From Ideonella paludis (lineage in GTDB: Bacteria; Pseudomonadota; Gammaproteobacteria; Burkholderiales; Burkholderiaceae_C), in the NCBI RefSeq assembly GCF_018069865.1, contig NZ_JAGQDG010000004.1:496001-560000 (forward strand): a DNA stretch of 64,000 bases. The letters run 5' to 3'. Numbering within the stretch: position 1 is the stretch's first letter; the number at the start of each line of letters is the position of its first letter. Shown piece by piece: positions 31,991 through 40,831 of the stretch. The translations under genes were made by a program, and so were the position numbers. The notes under the pieces were generated by a model. That model did no database searches, was not told the DNA's origin, and was given only the letters and a program-made list of their open reading frames with translations.

Positions 31991-33400
31991 TCAAGCCAAT
32001 TCGATCAAATGGCGCAAATCCCACTCTTGACGCGGGTTGGCGGTGGCGCTGCGCTCGGCGTGTTCATGACGCTTCAAGGCCAGAAACAGCGCCCAGAGCG
32101 GGTCACCCAACAGCTCGCGCAGCGCTTGGCTGCGCGTCAAGGCGTCTAAGGCCTCGGGCAAGCTGCGCGGCAGCGCCAGGGACTCGGCCGCGCCACTCTG
32201 TGGAGGCTGGGCCTGCGTCAGACCCCGCAGCCCCAAGCTCAGCGTGGCAGCCAAGGTCAGATAGGGGTTGGCATCGCCGCCGGGCAGGCGGTTTTCAACA
32301 CGGCGGCTGCTGGCGCCCGAGGCAGGAATGCGGAATGCCAAAGAGCGCGCATCGTGGCCCCAACTGGCGTGAGACGGCGAGGCGTCGCTGAGGCGAATGC
32401 GGTCAAAAGACATGTCGTAAGGCGCAAACAAGGCCATGGCCGCAGCCGCCTCGCACTGCAAGCCCCCGATGAAGTGCAGCAAGGCTGCGCTGTCCTCGCC
32501 CTCGGGCGTGGCGAACACATGCGGCCAGCCCCTGCGGTCACGCCGCTGCAGGCTCACATGCCAGTGCGTGCCCACGCCCGGCTGGTCCAAAAAGGGCTTG
32601 GCAGCAAAGCAGGCCAGAAAGCCGTGGCGCGCCGCGACCTCACGCGCCAAGCGCTTGAAGCGGAACACCGCATCGGCCTGCGACAGCGGCTCACCGGGGT
32701 GGAAGTTGACCTCGAACTGCGACAGCGCCGACTCGTGCGCATGGCCGCTCCAAGGAATCTCCAGCGCCTGGCACTGTGTGCGCAGCTCATCAAAGTAAGG
32801 CTCGAAATGGCTCAGGCGCTCCAGTGAATAGGCTTCACAGGCTCGCTCTTGCACTGGCGCGTGCGGCGAGGGGAGCGCCGCCTCAAGACCCGGCGCTTGT
32901 GCACTGCGGCTCAATAAGAACAGCTCCAACTCCGGGGCCACCAAGGCTGCCATCCCCGCGCGCTCATAGCCCGCAATCACCCGCCGCAGCGCGGCGCGCG
33001 GCGACAGCGCACTGGCATCAAACTCGCCCCCGGCATGGCGCAGCCGGCCCGTGGGCTCGCAGATGACGGTGCACTCCTGCGCTCGGCCCGGCCGCTTGGC
33101 CAACGTGGTGAGGTCGGGCACCAGATGCACATCGTCGTAGGTTTTGGGCAGCAAGGGGCCAAACACCTCGGCGGACTCACCGGCCGACACGGTCAGCCCC
33201 CAGACCACCGAGGGCAGGCGACAGCCCGCTGCCGACACAAAGTCATCCGCATGGACCTGCTTGCCGCGGGCCACTGAGCCGAGGTCTGAGGTGGCGCATT
33301 CCACCCAGGTGCTGCCGGCATGGGCCAGGGCGTGGATCAGGTCTTGGCGGGAAGGGGGGGCAAGAGGCAACAACATGAGTCTGGTGGGGAAATGGGCCAT
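31991..33400 (-). CDS. Glutamine synthetase family protein (PuuA-like gamma-glutamyl ligase)
   Basis: A 469-residue ATP-dependent ligase of the glutamine synthetase fold. The beta-Grasp N-terminus contains VECATSDLGSVARGKQV, and the catalytic part has PELELFLLSR, HESALSQFEVNFHPGE, GTHWHVSLQ and the late RIPASGASSRRVENRLPGGDANPYLTLAA (quoted in parts). Substitutions relative to GlnA (no adenylylation Tyr loop) fit the gamma-glutamylputrescine/ethanolamine ligase branch. No other puu genes are beside it, so the amine substrate is open. Confidence 0.85.
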   Translation of the reverse strand: MAHFPTRLMLLPLAPPSRQDLIHALAHAGSTWVECATSDLGSVARGKQVHADDFVSAAGCRLPSVVWGLTVSAGESAEVFGPLLPKTYDDVHLVPDLTTLAKRPGRAQECTVICEPTGRLRHAGGEFDASALSPRAALRRVIAGYERAGMAALVAPELELFLLSRSAQAPGLEAALPSPHAPVQERACEAYSLERLSHFEPYFDELRTQCQALEIPWSGHAHESALSQFEVNFHPGEPLSQADAVFRFKRLAREVAARHGFLACFAAKPFLDQPGVGTHWHVSLQRRDRRGWPHVFATPEGEDSAALLHFIGGLQCEAAAAMALFAPYDMSFDRIRLSDASPSHASWGHDARSLAFRIPASGASSRRVENRLPGGDANPYLTLAATLSLGLRGLTQAQPPQSGAAESLALPRSLPEALDALTRSQALRELLGDPLWALFLALKRHEHAERSATANPRQEWDLRHLIELA

Positions 33401-33473
33401 AGCCGCACCACAGCGGCGAAGTTCTTGGCACTATAGGCGCCTTCGCTCGTGACTCTCCTCGCACACCATCACC

Positions 33474-34634
33474 ATGACCACTCTTGTCTCCAAACGCCAG
33501 CTCCTCATAGTGTGTGCAGCTCTGGCCGCCCTGCCCGGCTGCGGCGGCACCGCGCCCTCCAGCCCTGCGCCCGAGCCGCCAGCCGCCGGCTTGCGCGTGA
33601 CCTCGCTGAACACCTCCTTGACCCAACCGTGGTCCTTGGCGCACCTGCCCGGTGGCGGGATGCTGGTGACGGAGAAGGCCGGCACTTTGCGCCGTCTCAG
33701 TGCCGATGGGCGCCAAGCGCTGGCCAATATCAGTGGCGTGCCCATGGTTCATGCCCAAGGTCAAGGAGGCCTGCTGGATGTGCTGCTGGCCCCCGACTTT
33801 GCCAGCTCAGGATGGCTGTACCTGAGCTACTCCGAACCCGGCGCAGGCAGCGAAGCCGGCTTGAGCGGCACGGCGATCTTCAGGGCTCGGCTGCAGGGCG
33901 ACGCGCTGGTGGAGGGCCAGGTGATCTATCGCCAGAGCCCCAAGGTCTCGGGCAACGGCCACTACGGCTCGCGCATGCTGTTTGGCCCGGACGGGCAGCT
34001 GTGGGTCTCCTTGGGGGAGCGGCAAAAGGAAGCACCCGCCCAGGACTTGACGGGCACGCTGGGCAAGATCATCCGCCTGCGGCCTGACGGCCAGCCTGCC
34101 AGTGACAACCCCGCGTGGCCCAGTGGCAGCCGCCCTGAGATTTGGAGCCTGGGCCACCGCAATCCGCAGGGCTTGGCCTTCCACCCCAGCACCGGTGAGC
34201 TGTGGGCCACCGAACACGGCCCGCAAGGCGGTGATGAGCTGAACCGAATTCGCAAGGGGGCCAACTATGGCTGGCCCACGCGCAGCTATGGCTGCCCTTA
34301 TGGCTCGCCCGTCGGCGAGGCCTGCCGCATCGGCGGCGGCAAGCATGCGCCCGAGTTCGTCGAGCCCATCTCCACCTGGGTGCCCACCTCCATTGCCCCC
34401 AGCGGCCTGCTGTTCTACAGCGGCGAGCGCTTTGCCGAGTGGAAGGGCCAGGCCTTTGTGCCGGGCTTGGCCGGCAGCAGCGTCTGGCGCATCGTGTTGC
34501 AGGGCGACACCGAAGTCAGCCGCGACGAGCCCTTTGGCCGCCTGGGCGAACGCATTCGCCACATCAGCCAGGGGCCAGATGGCTGGATCTACTTGTTGAG
34601 CGACAGCGGCAAGTTGCTGCGGGTGGAGCGCTAA
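33474..34634 (+). CDS. PQQ-dependent soluble aldose sugar dehydrogenase, lipoprotein
   Basis: A 386-residue beta-propeller dehydrogenase related to E. coli YliI/Asd, oxidising aldose sugars in the periplasm with PQQ. The N-terminus is a lipoprotein signal (LAALPGC, Cys23). Conserved blocks include LTQPWSLAHLPGGGMLVTEK, LGHRNPQGLAFHP and ATEHGPQGGDELNRI with ANYGWP. These contain the His and Arg residues that bind PQQ and calcium in the family. No pqq biosynthesis genes are in the window. Confidence 0.9.
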   Translation: MTTLVSKRQLLIVCAALAALPGCGGTAPSSPAPEPPAAGLRVTSLNTSLTQPWSLAHLPGGGMLVTEKAGTLRRLSADGRQALANISGVPMVHAQGQGGLLDVLLAPDFASSGWLYLSYSEPGAGSEAGLSGTAIFRARLQGDALVEGQVIYRQSPKVSGNGHYGSRMLFGPDGQLWVSLGERQKEAPAQDLTGTLGKIIRLRPDGQPASDNPAWPSGSRPEIWSLGHRNPQGLAFHPSTGELWATEHGPQGGDELNRIRKGANYGWPTRSYGCPYGSPVGEACRIGGGKHAPEFVEPISTWVPTSIAPSGLLFYSGERFAEWKGQAFVPGLAGSSVWRIVLQGDTEVSRDEPFGRLGERIRHISQGPDGWIYLLSDSGKLLRVER

Positions 34635-34657
34635 GCGGCAGAAATCCTGGCTCCAAA

Positions 34658-34685
34658 GCAAAGCGCCTCCGAAGAGGCGCTTTGC
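34658..34685. terminator. Bidirectional terminator hairpin
   Basis: A 12-bp perfect stem (GCAAAGCGCCTC at 34658-34669 with GAGGCGCTTTGC at 34674-34685) with a CGAA loop lies between the convergent sugar dehydrogenase and patatin genes. The A/T-rich stem ends give short T runs on both strands, so it can serve either gene. Confidence 0.85.
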
Positions 34686-34709
34686 AGGCTGGGCACTTAA
34701 CGCTCAGCG

Positions 34710-35666
34710 TCAGGCCTTACGGCTGCGCTGCTCCACACGCCGCATCAAGTCGGGCATTTGGCGCTGCATGGCCTCATAGCCGGCTTGGATCATTTCCTTG
34801 CGGACATTGAAGTCGCTGCTGGCGTATTGGCCGGTGTCGGGGCGCACGATCACATCGGCACCCGCGCCTTCTTGGTCAGCCAGCGCACGGCCCATGATCT
34901 CGAAGGACTGCAGAATCACTTCGTACAGGCCCGAAAAATCGGAGCGGCGCGGCCGCGTGGCCACATCCACTGCCAGCACCAGGTCGCAGCCCATTTGGCG
35001 CGTCACCTTCACCGGCAGGGGCGAAACCAAACCGCCATCCACCAGCTCACGCCCACCCATCTCACGCGGCACAAACACACCCGGGATGCTGCAGGAGGCC
35101 CGCACCGCATCCGCCACCGGGCCTTGCCGCAGCACTTGCAGCTCGCCGGTTTTGAGGTCGGTGGTGACCGCGGCATAGCGGGTCTTGAAGCTTTCGATGC
35201 GCGCGCCCTTGAGGTAGTCGTTCACGACCCGCCACAGCGCATCGCCTGCCAACATGCCGCGCTTGCTGGCACTGGAGAAATCCGCCACATCCACTTCGCG
35301 GATGCGCAGGGCGACTTCTTCAATCTGCCAGGGCGTGAAGCCTGCGGCATAGAAAGCGCCGACCAAAGAGCCGGCACTGGTGCCGACCACGACCTCAGGC
35401 TTCAAGCCTGCTTGATCCAGTGCCTTGAGCACACCAATGTGGGCAAAGCCCCGCGCCGAGCCACCGCCCAGCGCCACGCCGATCCGCGGCTTGCTGCCAT
35501 CTGCGTTGGCCGCACCAGCGGCTGCGGGCGCGGGCTTGCGGCTTTGGGCCACCGCTGCTTGTGCTGCGGCCAGCATGGCCCCACCCGCCACACTGCCTTG
35601 CAGTGCGTGGGCCAGCCATCGGCGGCGCTCCATAGGCTGGCCGCTGGACTGCTCGTCGCGGCTCAT
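34710..35666 (-). CDS. Patatin-like phospholipase (RssA type)
   Basis: A 318-residue serine acyl hydrolase. The N-terminus has an ERRRWLAHALQ twin-arginine-like start followed by a hydrophobic stretch ending AVAQ, so it is probably exported, perhaps by Tat. The oxyanion loop GGGSARGFAHIGVL, the nucleophile elbow GTSAGS and the DGG dyad motif (DGGLVSPLP) are all present. Its ATG overlaps the stop of the upstream OmpA-like lipoprotein gene by four bases (ATGA), so the two are coupled and may act together on the envelope. Confidence 0.9.
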   Translation of the reverse strand: MSRDEQSSGQPMERRRWLAHALQGSVAGGAMLAAAQAAVAQSRKPAPAAAGAANADGSKPRIGVALGGGSARGFAHIGVLKALDQAGLKPEVVVGTSAGSLVGAFYAAGFTPWQIEEVALRIREVDVADFSSASKRGMLAGDALWRVVNDYLKGARIESFKTRYAAVTTDLKTGELQVLRQGPVADAVRASCSIPGVFVPREMGGRELVDGGLVSPLPVKVTRQMGCDLVLAVDVATRPRRSDFSGLYEVILQSFEIMGRALADQEGAGADVIVRPDTGQYASSDFNVRKEMIQAGYEAMQRQMPDLMRRVEQRSRKA

Positions 35667-36277
35667 CGAGCGCCACCTTCAACCGGCTTGACCAGGCCCT
35701 TGTCGATCAGGTCCTTGAGCTTGCTCCAGGCTGCTTCGAAGGAGCCTGGATGCTCGCCCTCGGTCAGCTTCTCCACCTTTTCGTCCAGGATGATCAGCTC
35801 CACACGACGATTCAGGCGCTTGCCTTCCTCGGTGCTATTGGCCGCCGCCGGGCGGTTGAAGGAGTAACCCAGCGCGTCCATGCGCGCGGCCTCCACGCCA
35901 CGAGCTGCCAGCGCATCGCTCACGGCCTTGGCGCGGGCCTTGGAAAGCGCATCATTCAGGGCTGCAGAGCCGTCCGCATCGGTGTGGCCTTCCACGGAGA
36001 CACGCTTGTCGGTCTTGGTGGTCAGCAACTTGGCCACGCGGTCCAGGAAGGGACCGGCCTCAGCCGCGTTGAAGCTGGACTTGCCCACTTCGAACAAGAC
36101 GGTGCTCGGCAGCACGATCTGCACACCGCGTTCAATCTGGGCGATCTGCAGCACCGGCCCCTTGTAAGGTGGCGGCGGGGGCGGTGGGGGGGGAGGCTCT
36201 GGCGTGGCACAGGCAGCCAAGAGCGCGGGGATGGCGACGCACAGCAGGCGGCGCTTCAGATCAGTCATGCTTGTCAT
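35663..36277 (-). CDS. OmpA-family peptidoglycan-binding lipoprotein
   Basis: A 204-residue lipoprotein beginning MTSMTDLKRR with lipobox LLAAC (Cys23) and GAGGAGGA before the ATG. A run of ten prolines follows the Cys and probably spans the periplasm. The OmpA_C domain shows LFEVGKSSFNAAEAGPFLDRVA, VEGHTDADGS and LSKARAKAVSDAL with the NRRVEL end, which bind meso-diaminopimelate in the family. A short charged tail follows. It leads an operon with the patatin-like gene. A longer open frame upstream is not supported. Confidence 0.9.
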   Translation of the reverse strand: MTSMTDLKRRLLCVAIPALLAACATPEPPPPPPPPPPYKGPVLQIAQIERGVQIVLPSTVLFEVGKSSFNAAEAGPFLDRVAKLLTTKTDKRVSVEGHTDADGSAALNDALSKARAKAVSDALAARGVEAARMDALGYSFNRPAAANSTEEGKRLNRRVELIILDEKVEKLTEGEHPGSFEAAWSKLKDLIDKGLVKPVEGGAR

Positions 36278-36468
36278 TAGGTGTTCCTCCTCATCAGCCA
36301 AAACATCTGGCTGCAACGAGTGAAGCATATTGTCTCGCCGACAGCATGCCCATTGAAGAGCGGCGAAGCGGTGACTAAATTTGCACGCTGCACAAGTGGT
36401 GTGGTGAAAGCGATGTGGGATTGGGCACAGCGCCACACCAGAGAGGCACCTCTCTCTACAATGCTGCG

Positions 36469-37338
36469 GTGCACGATCTCAACGCAGACCTCCATTGCCA
36501 TTCCACTTTTTCAGACGGCAGCTTGCCGCCTGAAGTGCTGGCGCAGCGCGCTGCAGAACGCGGCGTTGAATTGTGGGCACTCACTGACCATGATGAAGTC
36601 AGCGGTATTTCCGCAGCCCGGGCGGCCTGCCAAGCTCATGGTGTGAGCTTCATCACGGGGGTCGAGGTCTCGGTCACCTTCGCCGGTGAGACCGTGCATA
36701 TTTTGGGTTTTGGTTTTGACGAGCACCACCCCGACCTGGTGGCGGGCCTGGCCCAAGTGCGCAGCGGCCGTCTGGCCCGCGCCCGCGCCATGGGCGACAG
36801 CCTGGCCCAAGTGGGCATCAAGGGGGCCTATGACGCGGCCTGCGCCCTGGCCCCCAACCCCGAGCTGGTGTCGCGCACCCACTTTGGCCGCTTCTTGGTA
36901 GAGCAAGGGCATTGCGCCGACATGGGCGAAGTCTTCAGGCGCTATCTCAAACCCGGCAAGCCCGGCTATGTGCCCCACCAATGGGCCGGCTTGGGCGAGG
37001 CGCTGCGCTGGCTGCATGGTGCGGGTGGCGTGACCGCCATTGCCCACCCGGCCCGCTACCCCTTCAACCCCACGGTCGAATACGCCCTGTTCTCGGAGTT
37101 CCAAGGCCACGGCGGCCAAGGCGTGGAGGTGGTGTGCGGCAGCCACACGGCAGCCGATGTAGAGCGCATCAGCGGCCTAGCTCTGGAGTTTGGCCTGCTG
37201 GCCACGCGGGGCAGTGATTTCCACTCCCCCACCGAAAGCCGGGTCGATCTCGGTGAGTTACCTCTCTTGCCGGGCCGCCTCACGCCCATCTGGACGCTTT
37301 GGCCCGCACTGGCCCAGGCCGCCGCGCGCGCACAATGA
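36469..37338 (+). CDS. PHP-domain phosphoesterase, RNase AM/YciV-like
   Basis: A 289-residue PHP-fold hydrolase. Metal-binding motifs HCHSTFSDG, TDHDEVSG, AIAHPARYP and the final GSDFHSPTE are intact. The E. coli homologue removes 5' nucleotides from short RNAs and dephosphorylates 3',5'-bisphosphonucleotides. The neighbour downstream is a yciO homologue, the same order as E. coli yciV-yciO. The start is unsure: GTG at 36469 sits seven bases after a TACAAT box, hinting at a leaderless mRNA, while another in-frame GTG lies at 36415. Confidence 0.88.
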   Translation: MHDLNADLHCHSTFSDGSLPPEVLAQRAAERGVELWALTDHDEVSGISAARAACQAHGVSFITGVEVSVTFAGETVHILGFGFDEHHPDLVAGLAQVRSGRLARARAMGDSLAQVGIKGAYDAACALAPNPELVSRTHFGRFLVEQGHCADMGEVFRRYLKPGKPGYVPHQWAGLGEALRWLHGAGGVTAIAHPARYPFNPTVEYALFSEFQGHGGQGVEVVCGSHTAADVERISGLALEFGLLATRGSDFHSPTESRVDLGELPLLPGRLTPIWTLWPALAQAAARAQ

Positions 37339-37342
37339 CACC

Positions 37343-37969
37343 ATGTCCCAGTACTTTGAACTCCACCCCGACAACCCGCAGGTGCGCCTGCTGAAGCAAG
37401 CCGCGCAAATCTTGCACAGCGGCGGCATTGCGGCCGTGCCCACCGACTCCAGCTACGCGCTGGTCTGCCACTTGGACGACAAAACCGCCGCCGAGCGCCT
37501 GCGCAAGATCCGCCAGGTGGACGACAAGCACCACCTGACCTTGCTGTGCCGCGATCTCTCAGAACTGGCCAACTACGCCAAGGTCGACAACCGCCAGTTC
37601 CGCCTGCTGAAGGCCGCGACGCCTGGCCCCTTCACTTTCATTCTGGAAGCCACCAAGGAAGTGCCGCGCCGGCTGTCTCACCCCTCACGCCGCACCATCG
37701 GCCTGCGGGTGCCTGAGCACAAGGTCTTGGAGGCGCTGCTGGCCGAGTTTGGCCAGCCGCTCCTGGCCACCACCTTGATTCCGCCCGGCGAAGACCTGCC
37801 CTTGAACGACGCCCAAGAGATCCGCGAACGCTTTGAAAAGCAGCTTCAGTTGGTGATCGATGCCGGGGCTTGCGCGATGGAGCCCACCACCGTCATTGAC
37901 CTCAGCGGCGACGAGCCGGAGGTGGTGCGGCGCGGACAGGGAGATCCGGCGAAGCTGGGCTTGGAATGA
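37343..37969 (+). CDS. YciO/Sua5 family threonylcarbamoyl-AMP synthase-like protein
   Basis: A 208-residue protein of the Sua5/YciO/YrdC family, which makes the threonylcarbamoyl-AMP used for t6A37 in ANN-decoding tRNAs; YciO members may have a different or weaker role. The core motifs GGIAAVPTDSSYAL, KHHLTLLCRDLSE, TPGPFTFILEAT and RTIGLRVP are present, with the KxR-type residues replaced in part as in YciO. The ATG lies five bases after the PHP gene stop, inside the same transcript. Confidence 0.9.
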   Translation: MSQYFELHPDNPQVRLLKQAAQILHSGGIAAVPTDSSYALVCHLDDKTAAERLRKIRQVDDKHHLTLLCRDLSELANYAKVDNRQFRLLKAATPGPFTFILEATKEVPRRLSHPSRRTIGLRVPEHKVLEALLAEFGQPLLATTLIPPGEDLPLNDAQEIRERFEKQLQLVIDAGACAMEPTTVIDLSGDEPEVVRRGQGDPAKLGLE

Positions 37970-37991
37970 GGGCTCGGCCCTTGGGTTTGAA

Positions 37992-38405
37992 CTATGGTGG
38001 ACCGCGCCTGAGGTAAACCCTCTCGATACCAAACTGCAGGTCCGCACTCACAAACTGATCCGCACTCAGTTTGACCAGGCGCCTGAGCTCACTCCGAATA
38101 GAAGCCTCAGTGGCGCCCGGCTTCTGGACTTGAGTCTTCATCTCCAACGCACCACCGATCACCGACCAAGTTCCTCGCTCAGGTACGTGTTCAACCGTCC
38201 CTAGCGAGGTCTGCGTCCAGCCAGTCCGCACGAAGCGGCCATCCTCAGACAGAACGAGCTGGCTGGTCTTGCGCTCGCCCATCACCGCCACGCTGTGCTC
38301 CCAATGGCCAACGAGCAGTTGGCGAGGGTCGGTGGCTTGGGGAGAGGCACATCCGGACAGCCCCGCTACAAGGGCCAAAACCATCCAGAAGAGGGCGTGG
38401 CGCAC
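37992..38405 (-). CDS. Hypothetical lipoprotein
   Basis: A 137-residue protein with a lipoprotein signal (GLSGC, Cys19). The mature part looks like a small lipocalin/META-type beta domain (VGHWEHSVAVMGERKTSQLVLSEDGRFVRTG, partial), with alternating polar and hydrophobic residues. I do not recognise the family. It is followed by yciO on the other strand and lies 14 bases downstream of ridA on its own strand, so it may belong to the plsY-ridA transcript. Confidence 0.65.
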   Translation of the reverse strand: MRHALFWMVLALVAGLSGCASPQATDPRQLLVGHWEHSVAVMGERKTSQLVLSEDGRFVRTGWTQTSLGTVEHVPERGTWSVIGGALEMKTQVQKPGATEASIRSELRRLVKLSADQFVSADLQFGIERVYLRRGPP

Positions 38406-38419
38406 GGGTGATAGGTAGC

Positions 38420-38776
38420 TTAGGCCGCCGCCGTCACCACTACTTCAATCTTCCACTCGGGCCGCGCCAGGGCGGCTTGCACGGTGGCGCGCGGCGGGGT
38501 GTGGCCGGGCACGACCCACTGTTCCCACACGGCGTTCATGGCGGCGAAGTCAGCCAGGTCGACCAGGAAGATTTGCGCGCGCAGGATCTTGCTCTTGTCG
38601 CTGCCAGCGCGGGCCAGCAGGGCATCCACGGCAGCCAGCACTTGCTGGGTTTGGCCGGTGATGTCTTGCGAGCCGTCTTCGGCCACTTGGCCGGCCAGAT
38701 AAACCACGCCGTTGTGGACGGCCATCTCCGACATGCGGGGGCCGACGTCGAAGCGTTGGATGGAGGCAGCAGTCAT
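38420..38776 (-). CDS. RidA/YjgF family protein
   Basis: A 118-residue Rid-family protein, trimeric enamine/imine deaminase or related binding protein. The Arg of PPRATVQAAL corresponds to the substrate-carboxylate-binding arginine of RidA, and the C-terminal WKIEVVVTAAA contains the conserved Glu. MSEMAVHNGVVYLAGQV is the usual N-terminal strand. It begins directly after the plsY stop. Confidence 0.88.
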   Translation of the reverse strand: MTAASIQRFDVGPRMSEMAVHNGVVYLAGQVAEDGSQDITGQTQQVLAAVDALLARAGSDKSKILRAQIFLVDLADFAAMNAVWEQWVVPGHTPPRATVQAALARPEWKIEVVVTAAA

Positions 38777-39469
38777 TCAGTGTTTTCCTTTGCGCTTGGC
38801 ATGATGATGAGAATGGGAATGTGAAGAGGCCTGGGCCGCTGGGGCCGGTGCTGCGCCGGCCGCCTTTTGGCCGATGCGGCTTTCAGTGCCGGCCATCAGC
38901 TTGCGGATATTGGCCTCGTGGCGCCACACCAGCAGCAAGCTCATGATGGCGATGGGCAGCACCATCAAGGAAGGGCCCCAGATCAGCAGTTGATAAAACG
39001 GCGCGAACAGTGCCGCGACGATGGCCGCCAGCGACGAGTAACGGGTGAAGAAAGCCACGATCAGCCAGGTACCCAAAGTGGCTGCGCCCAGGATAGGGTT
39101 GATGGCCAGCAACACACCGGCCGCGGTGGCCACGCCTTTGCCGCCTTGGAAGCTGAAAAACACCGGCCAGAGGTGGCCCAAGAACGCGGCCAAACCGACA
39201 AAGGCCACGGTGCTCTCGCCCCAGCCAAAACGTGGCATCAGCCACAGCGCGGCCAGCACCGGCACATAGCCCTTGAGGGCATCGAACACCAGGGTCAGGA
39301 TGGCGGCTTTGCGGTTGCCCGAGCGCAGCACATTGGTGGCGCCGGGGTTGCCCGAGCCATAGGAGCGCGGGTCATTCAAGCCCATGAGCCGCGAGACGAT
39401 CACGGCAAAAGAGAGCGACCCGATGGCATAGCCCACCAGCACCGCGACCAAAGAATTCACAACATCCAT
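38777..39469 (-). CDS. plsY: Acyl-phosphate:glycerol-3-phosphate acyltransferase PlsY
   Basis: A 230-residue membrane enzyme catalysing the first acylation of glycerol-3-phosphate in phospholipid synthesis. Three conserved loops are present: [12 protein letters not shown] with [13 protein letters not shown], the [17 protein letters not shown] motif, and the C-terminal HEANIRKL. Five hydrophobic helices fit PlsY topology. Unusually, the last 30 residues form an Ala/Pro linker and a His-rich basic tail ([16 protein letters not shown]). A GTG three codons upstream is an alternative start. Confidence 0.92.
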   Translation of the reverse strand: MDVVNSLVAVLVGYAIGSLSFAVIVSRLMGLNDPRSYGSGNPGATNVLRSGNRKAAILTLVFDALKGYVPVLAALWLMPRFGWGESTVAFVGLAAFLGHLWPVFFSFQGGKGVATAAGVLLAINPILGAATLGTWLIVAFFTRYSSLAAIVAALFAPFYQLLIWGPSLMVLPIAIMSLLLVWRHEANIRKLMAGTESRIGQKAAGAAPAPAAQASSHSHSHHHAKRKGKH

Positions 39470-39526
39470 GCTGAGCACCCAGGGGCACGTGGAGGCCCCG
39501 AAAAACGGTCGTCAGTGTAAGGGAGG

Positions 39527-40831
39527 TCAGTAACGCCCCGACAAGCCCGCCATGCGCAGGTACCAGTGGGCCAACCAGGCCACCAGTGCACGGCCCAACA
39601 CGGCCGCCGGGCCGGGGGCATAGCTGCCGGGCAAGACCTGGCGCGAGGCGGCACGCGCTTGCGCCAGCTCAGTGCACACCTCCCGCGCAAACGCAGCGTC
39701 TTGCACCACCACATTGGCCTCCAGGTTCAGCAGCAGAGACAAGGGGTCGATGTTGGAGCTGCCCACCGTGGCCCAGTTGTCGTCCACCACTGCCACCTTG
39801 GCATGCAAGAAGGCAGGCATGTATTCGTAGATCTCCACCCCCTCGGCCAGCAGCTCGTTGTAGAGCACGCGGGCGGCCATGCCGGCGATGCGGTAGTCCA
39901 CCTTGCCCTGCAAAATCAGCCGCACCTGCGCGCCGCGCCGCGCCGCTGCAATCAGCGCACGCCGAAAGTTCTGCCCGGGGTAGAAGTAGGGCGTGACCAA
40001 GTCCACCCGGCTGCGCGCGCCTTGAATCGCTTCGATGTAAGCCCGCTCAATGCTGCGGCGTTGGCGCAGGTTGTCGCGCACCACCAGGGCGGCCCGCATG
40101 GGCTGCTCAGCCTCTGCGGCCAGGGGCGCTGGGCGTTGGCGGCTGCTGCGCCGCCATTCCCGCCACAGCTCGCGCGCGGCCTTCACGGGCTCTGCCCCCC
40201 GCCACACCGCCTGCACCTCTTGCCGCCATTGTTGGCCCATGGCCGCACGTGTCCAGACACTGCGGGTGGCCTGGCTGATGTCGGCCACCAAGGGCCCGCG
40301 CACCGCCACGGCAAAGTCCAAGCGCGGCTCCTCGGTGGGGCCGTGGTTCATGTCCAGGCGGTCACCAATGACATTGATGCCGCCCACAAAGCCCAGCACG
40401 TCATCCACCACACACAGCTTTTGGTGCAGCCGGCGCAACTGCCCAGGCTGCAGCCAGTTCCACCACCGCGTCAACGGGCGAAACACCGTCAAGCTCACGC
40501 CGGCCGGCAACAACCACGTCTGCACCTGCTCCAGCGAGCGGTTGGAGCCAAAGCCATCCACCACCACCTTCACGGCCACGCCGCGCTGGGCTGCTGCGGC
40601 CAAGGCCTGCGCCAGCGCTTCCGCCTGAGGGTCATCGTGAAAGATATAGGTGGCCAGCCACACGCTGTCGCGCGCCTGGGCGATGGCCTCGATCATGGCG
40701 GGGAACAAGGCGTCTCCACCGCGCAGCAAACGCACTTGGTTGCCGCCCAGCCAGCGCAGGGGCTCACCGCTGCGCCAGGCCTTGAGCTTGGCCGCGGTGC
40801 CAGCAAACGCCAAGGGCGGCGGCGCAGCCAT
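39527..40831 (-). CDS. clsB: Cardiolipin synthase B-like phospholipase D protein
   Basis: A 434-residue PLD-superfamily enzyme with two HKD motifs: HQKLCVVDD with GFVGGIN in the first half, and HAKVAVVDDNWATVGSSNID in the second. It lacks N-terminal transmembrane helices, as ClsB does, and the RLILQGKVDYRIAGMAARVLYNELLAEG region is typical. ClsB makes cardiolipin from phosphatidylglycerol or phosphatidylethanolamine. The ATG directly abuts the stop of the endonuclease/phosphatase-family gene; in several bacteria the ClsB and EEP (YbhP) genes are neighbours. Confidence 0.9.
   Translation of the reverse strand: MAAPPPLAFAGTAAKLKAWRSGEPLRWLGGNQVRLLRGGDALFPAMIEAIAQARDSVWLATYIFHDDPQAEALAQALAAAAQRGVAVKVVVDGFGSNRSLEQVQTWLLPAGVSLTVFRPLTRWWNWLQPGQLRRLHQKLCVVDDVLGFVGGINVIGDRLDMNHGPTEEPRLDFAVAVRGPLVADISQATRSVWTRAAMGQQWRQEVQAVWRGAEPVKAARELWREWRRSSRQRPAPLAAEAEQPMRAALVVRDNLRQRRSIERAYIEAIQGARSRVDLVTPYFYPGQNFRRALIAAARRGAQVRLILQGKVDYRIAGMAARVLYNELLAEGVEIYEYMPAFLHAKVAVVDDNWATVGSSNIDPLSLLLNLEANVVVQDAAFAREVCTELAQARAASRQVLPGSYAPGPAAVLGRALVAWLAHWYLRMAGLSGRY

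Noticed and set aside
34658-34685. 12-bp hairpin considered as a small RNA
   Set aside because: It sits between two convergent stops and has T runs on both ends, which fits a shared terminator better.
36022-36210. Run of ten prolines in the OmpA lipoprotein as a possible frameshift or repeat expansion artefact
   Set aside because: Proline-rich spacers after the lipidated Cys are normal in this family and the reading frame is continuous on both sides.
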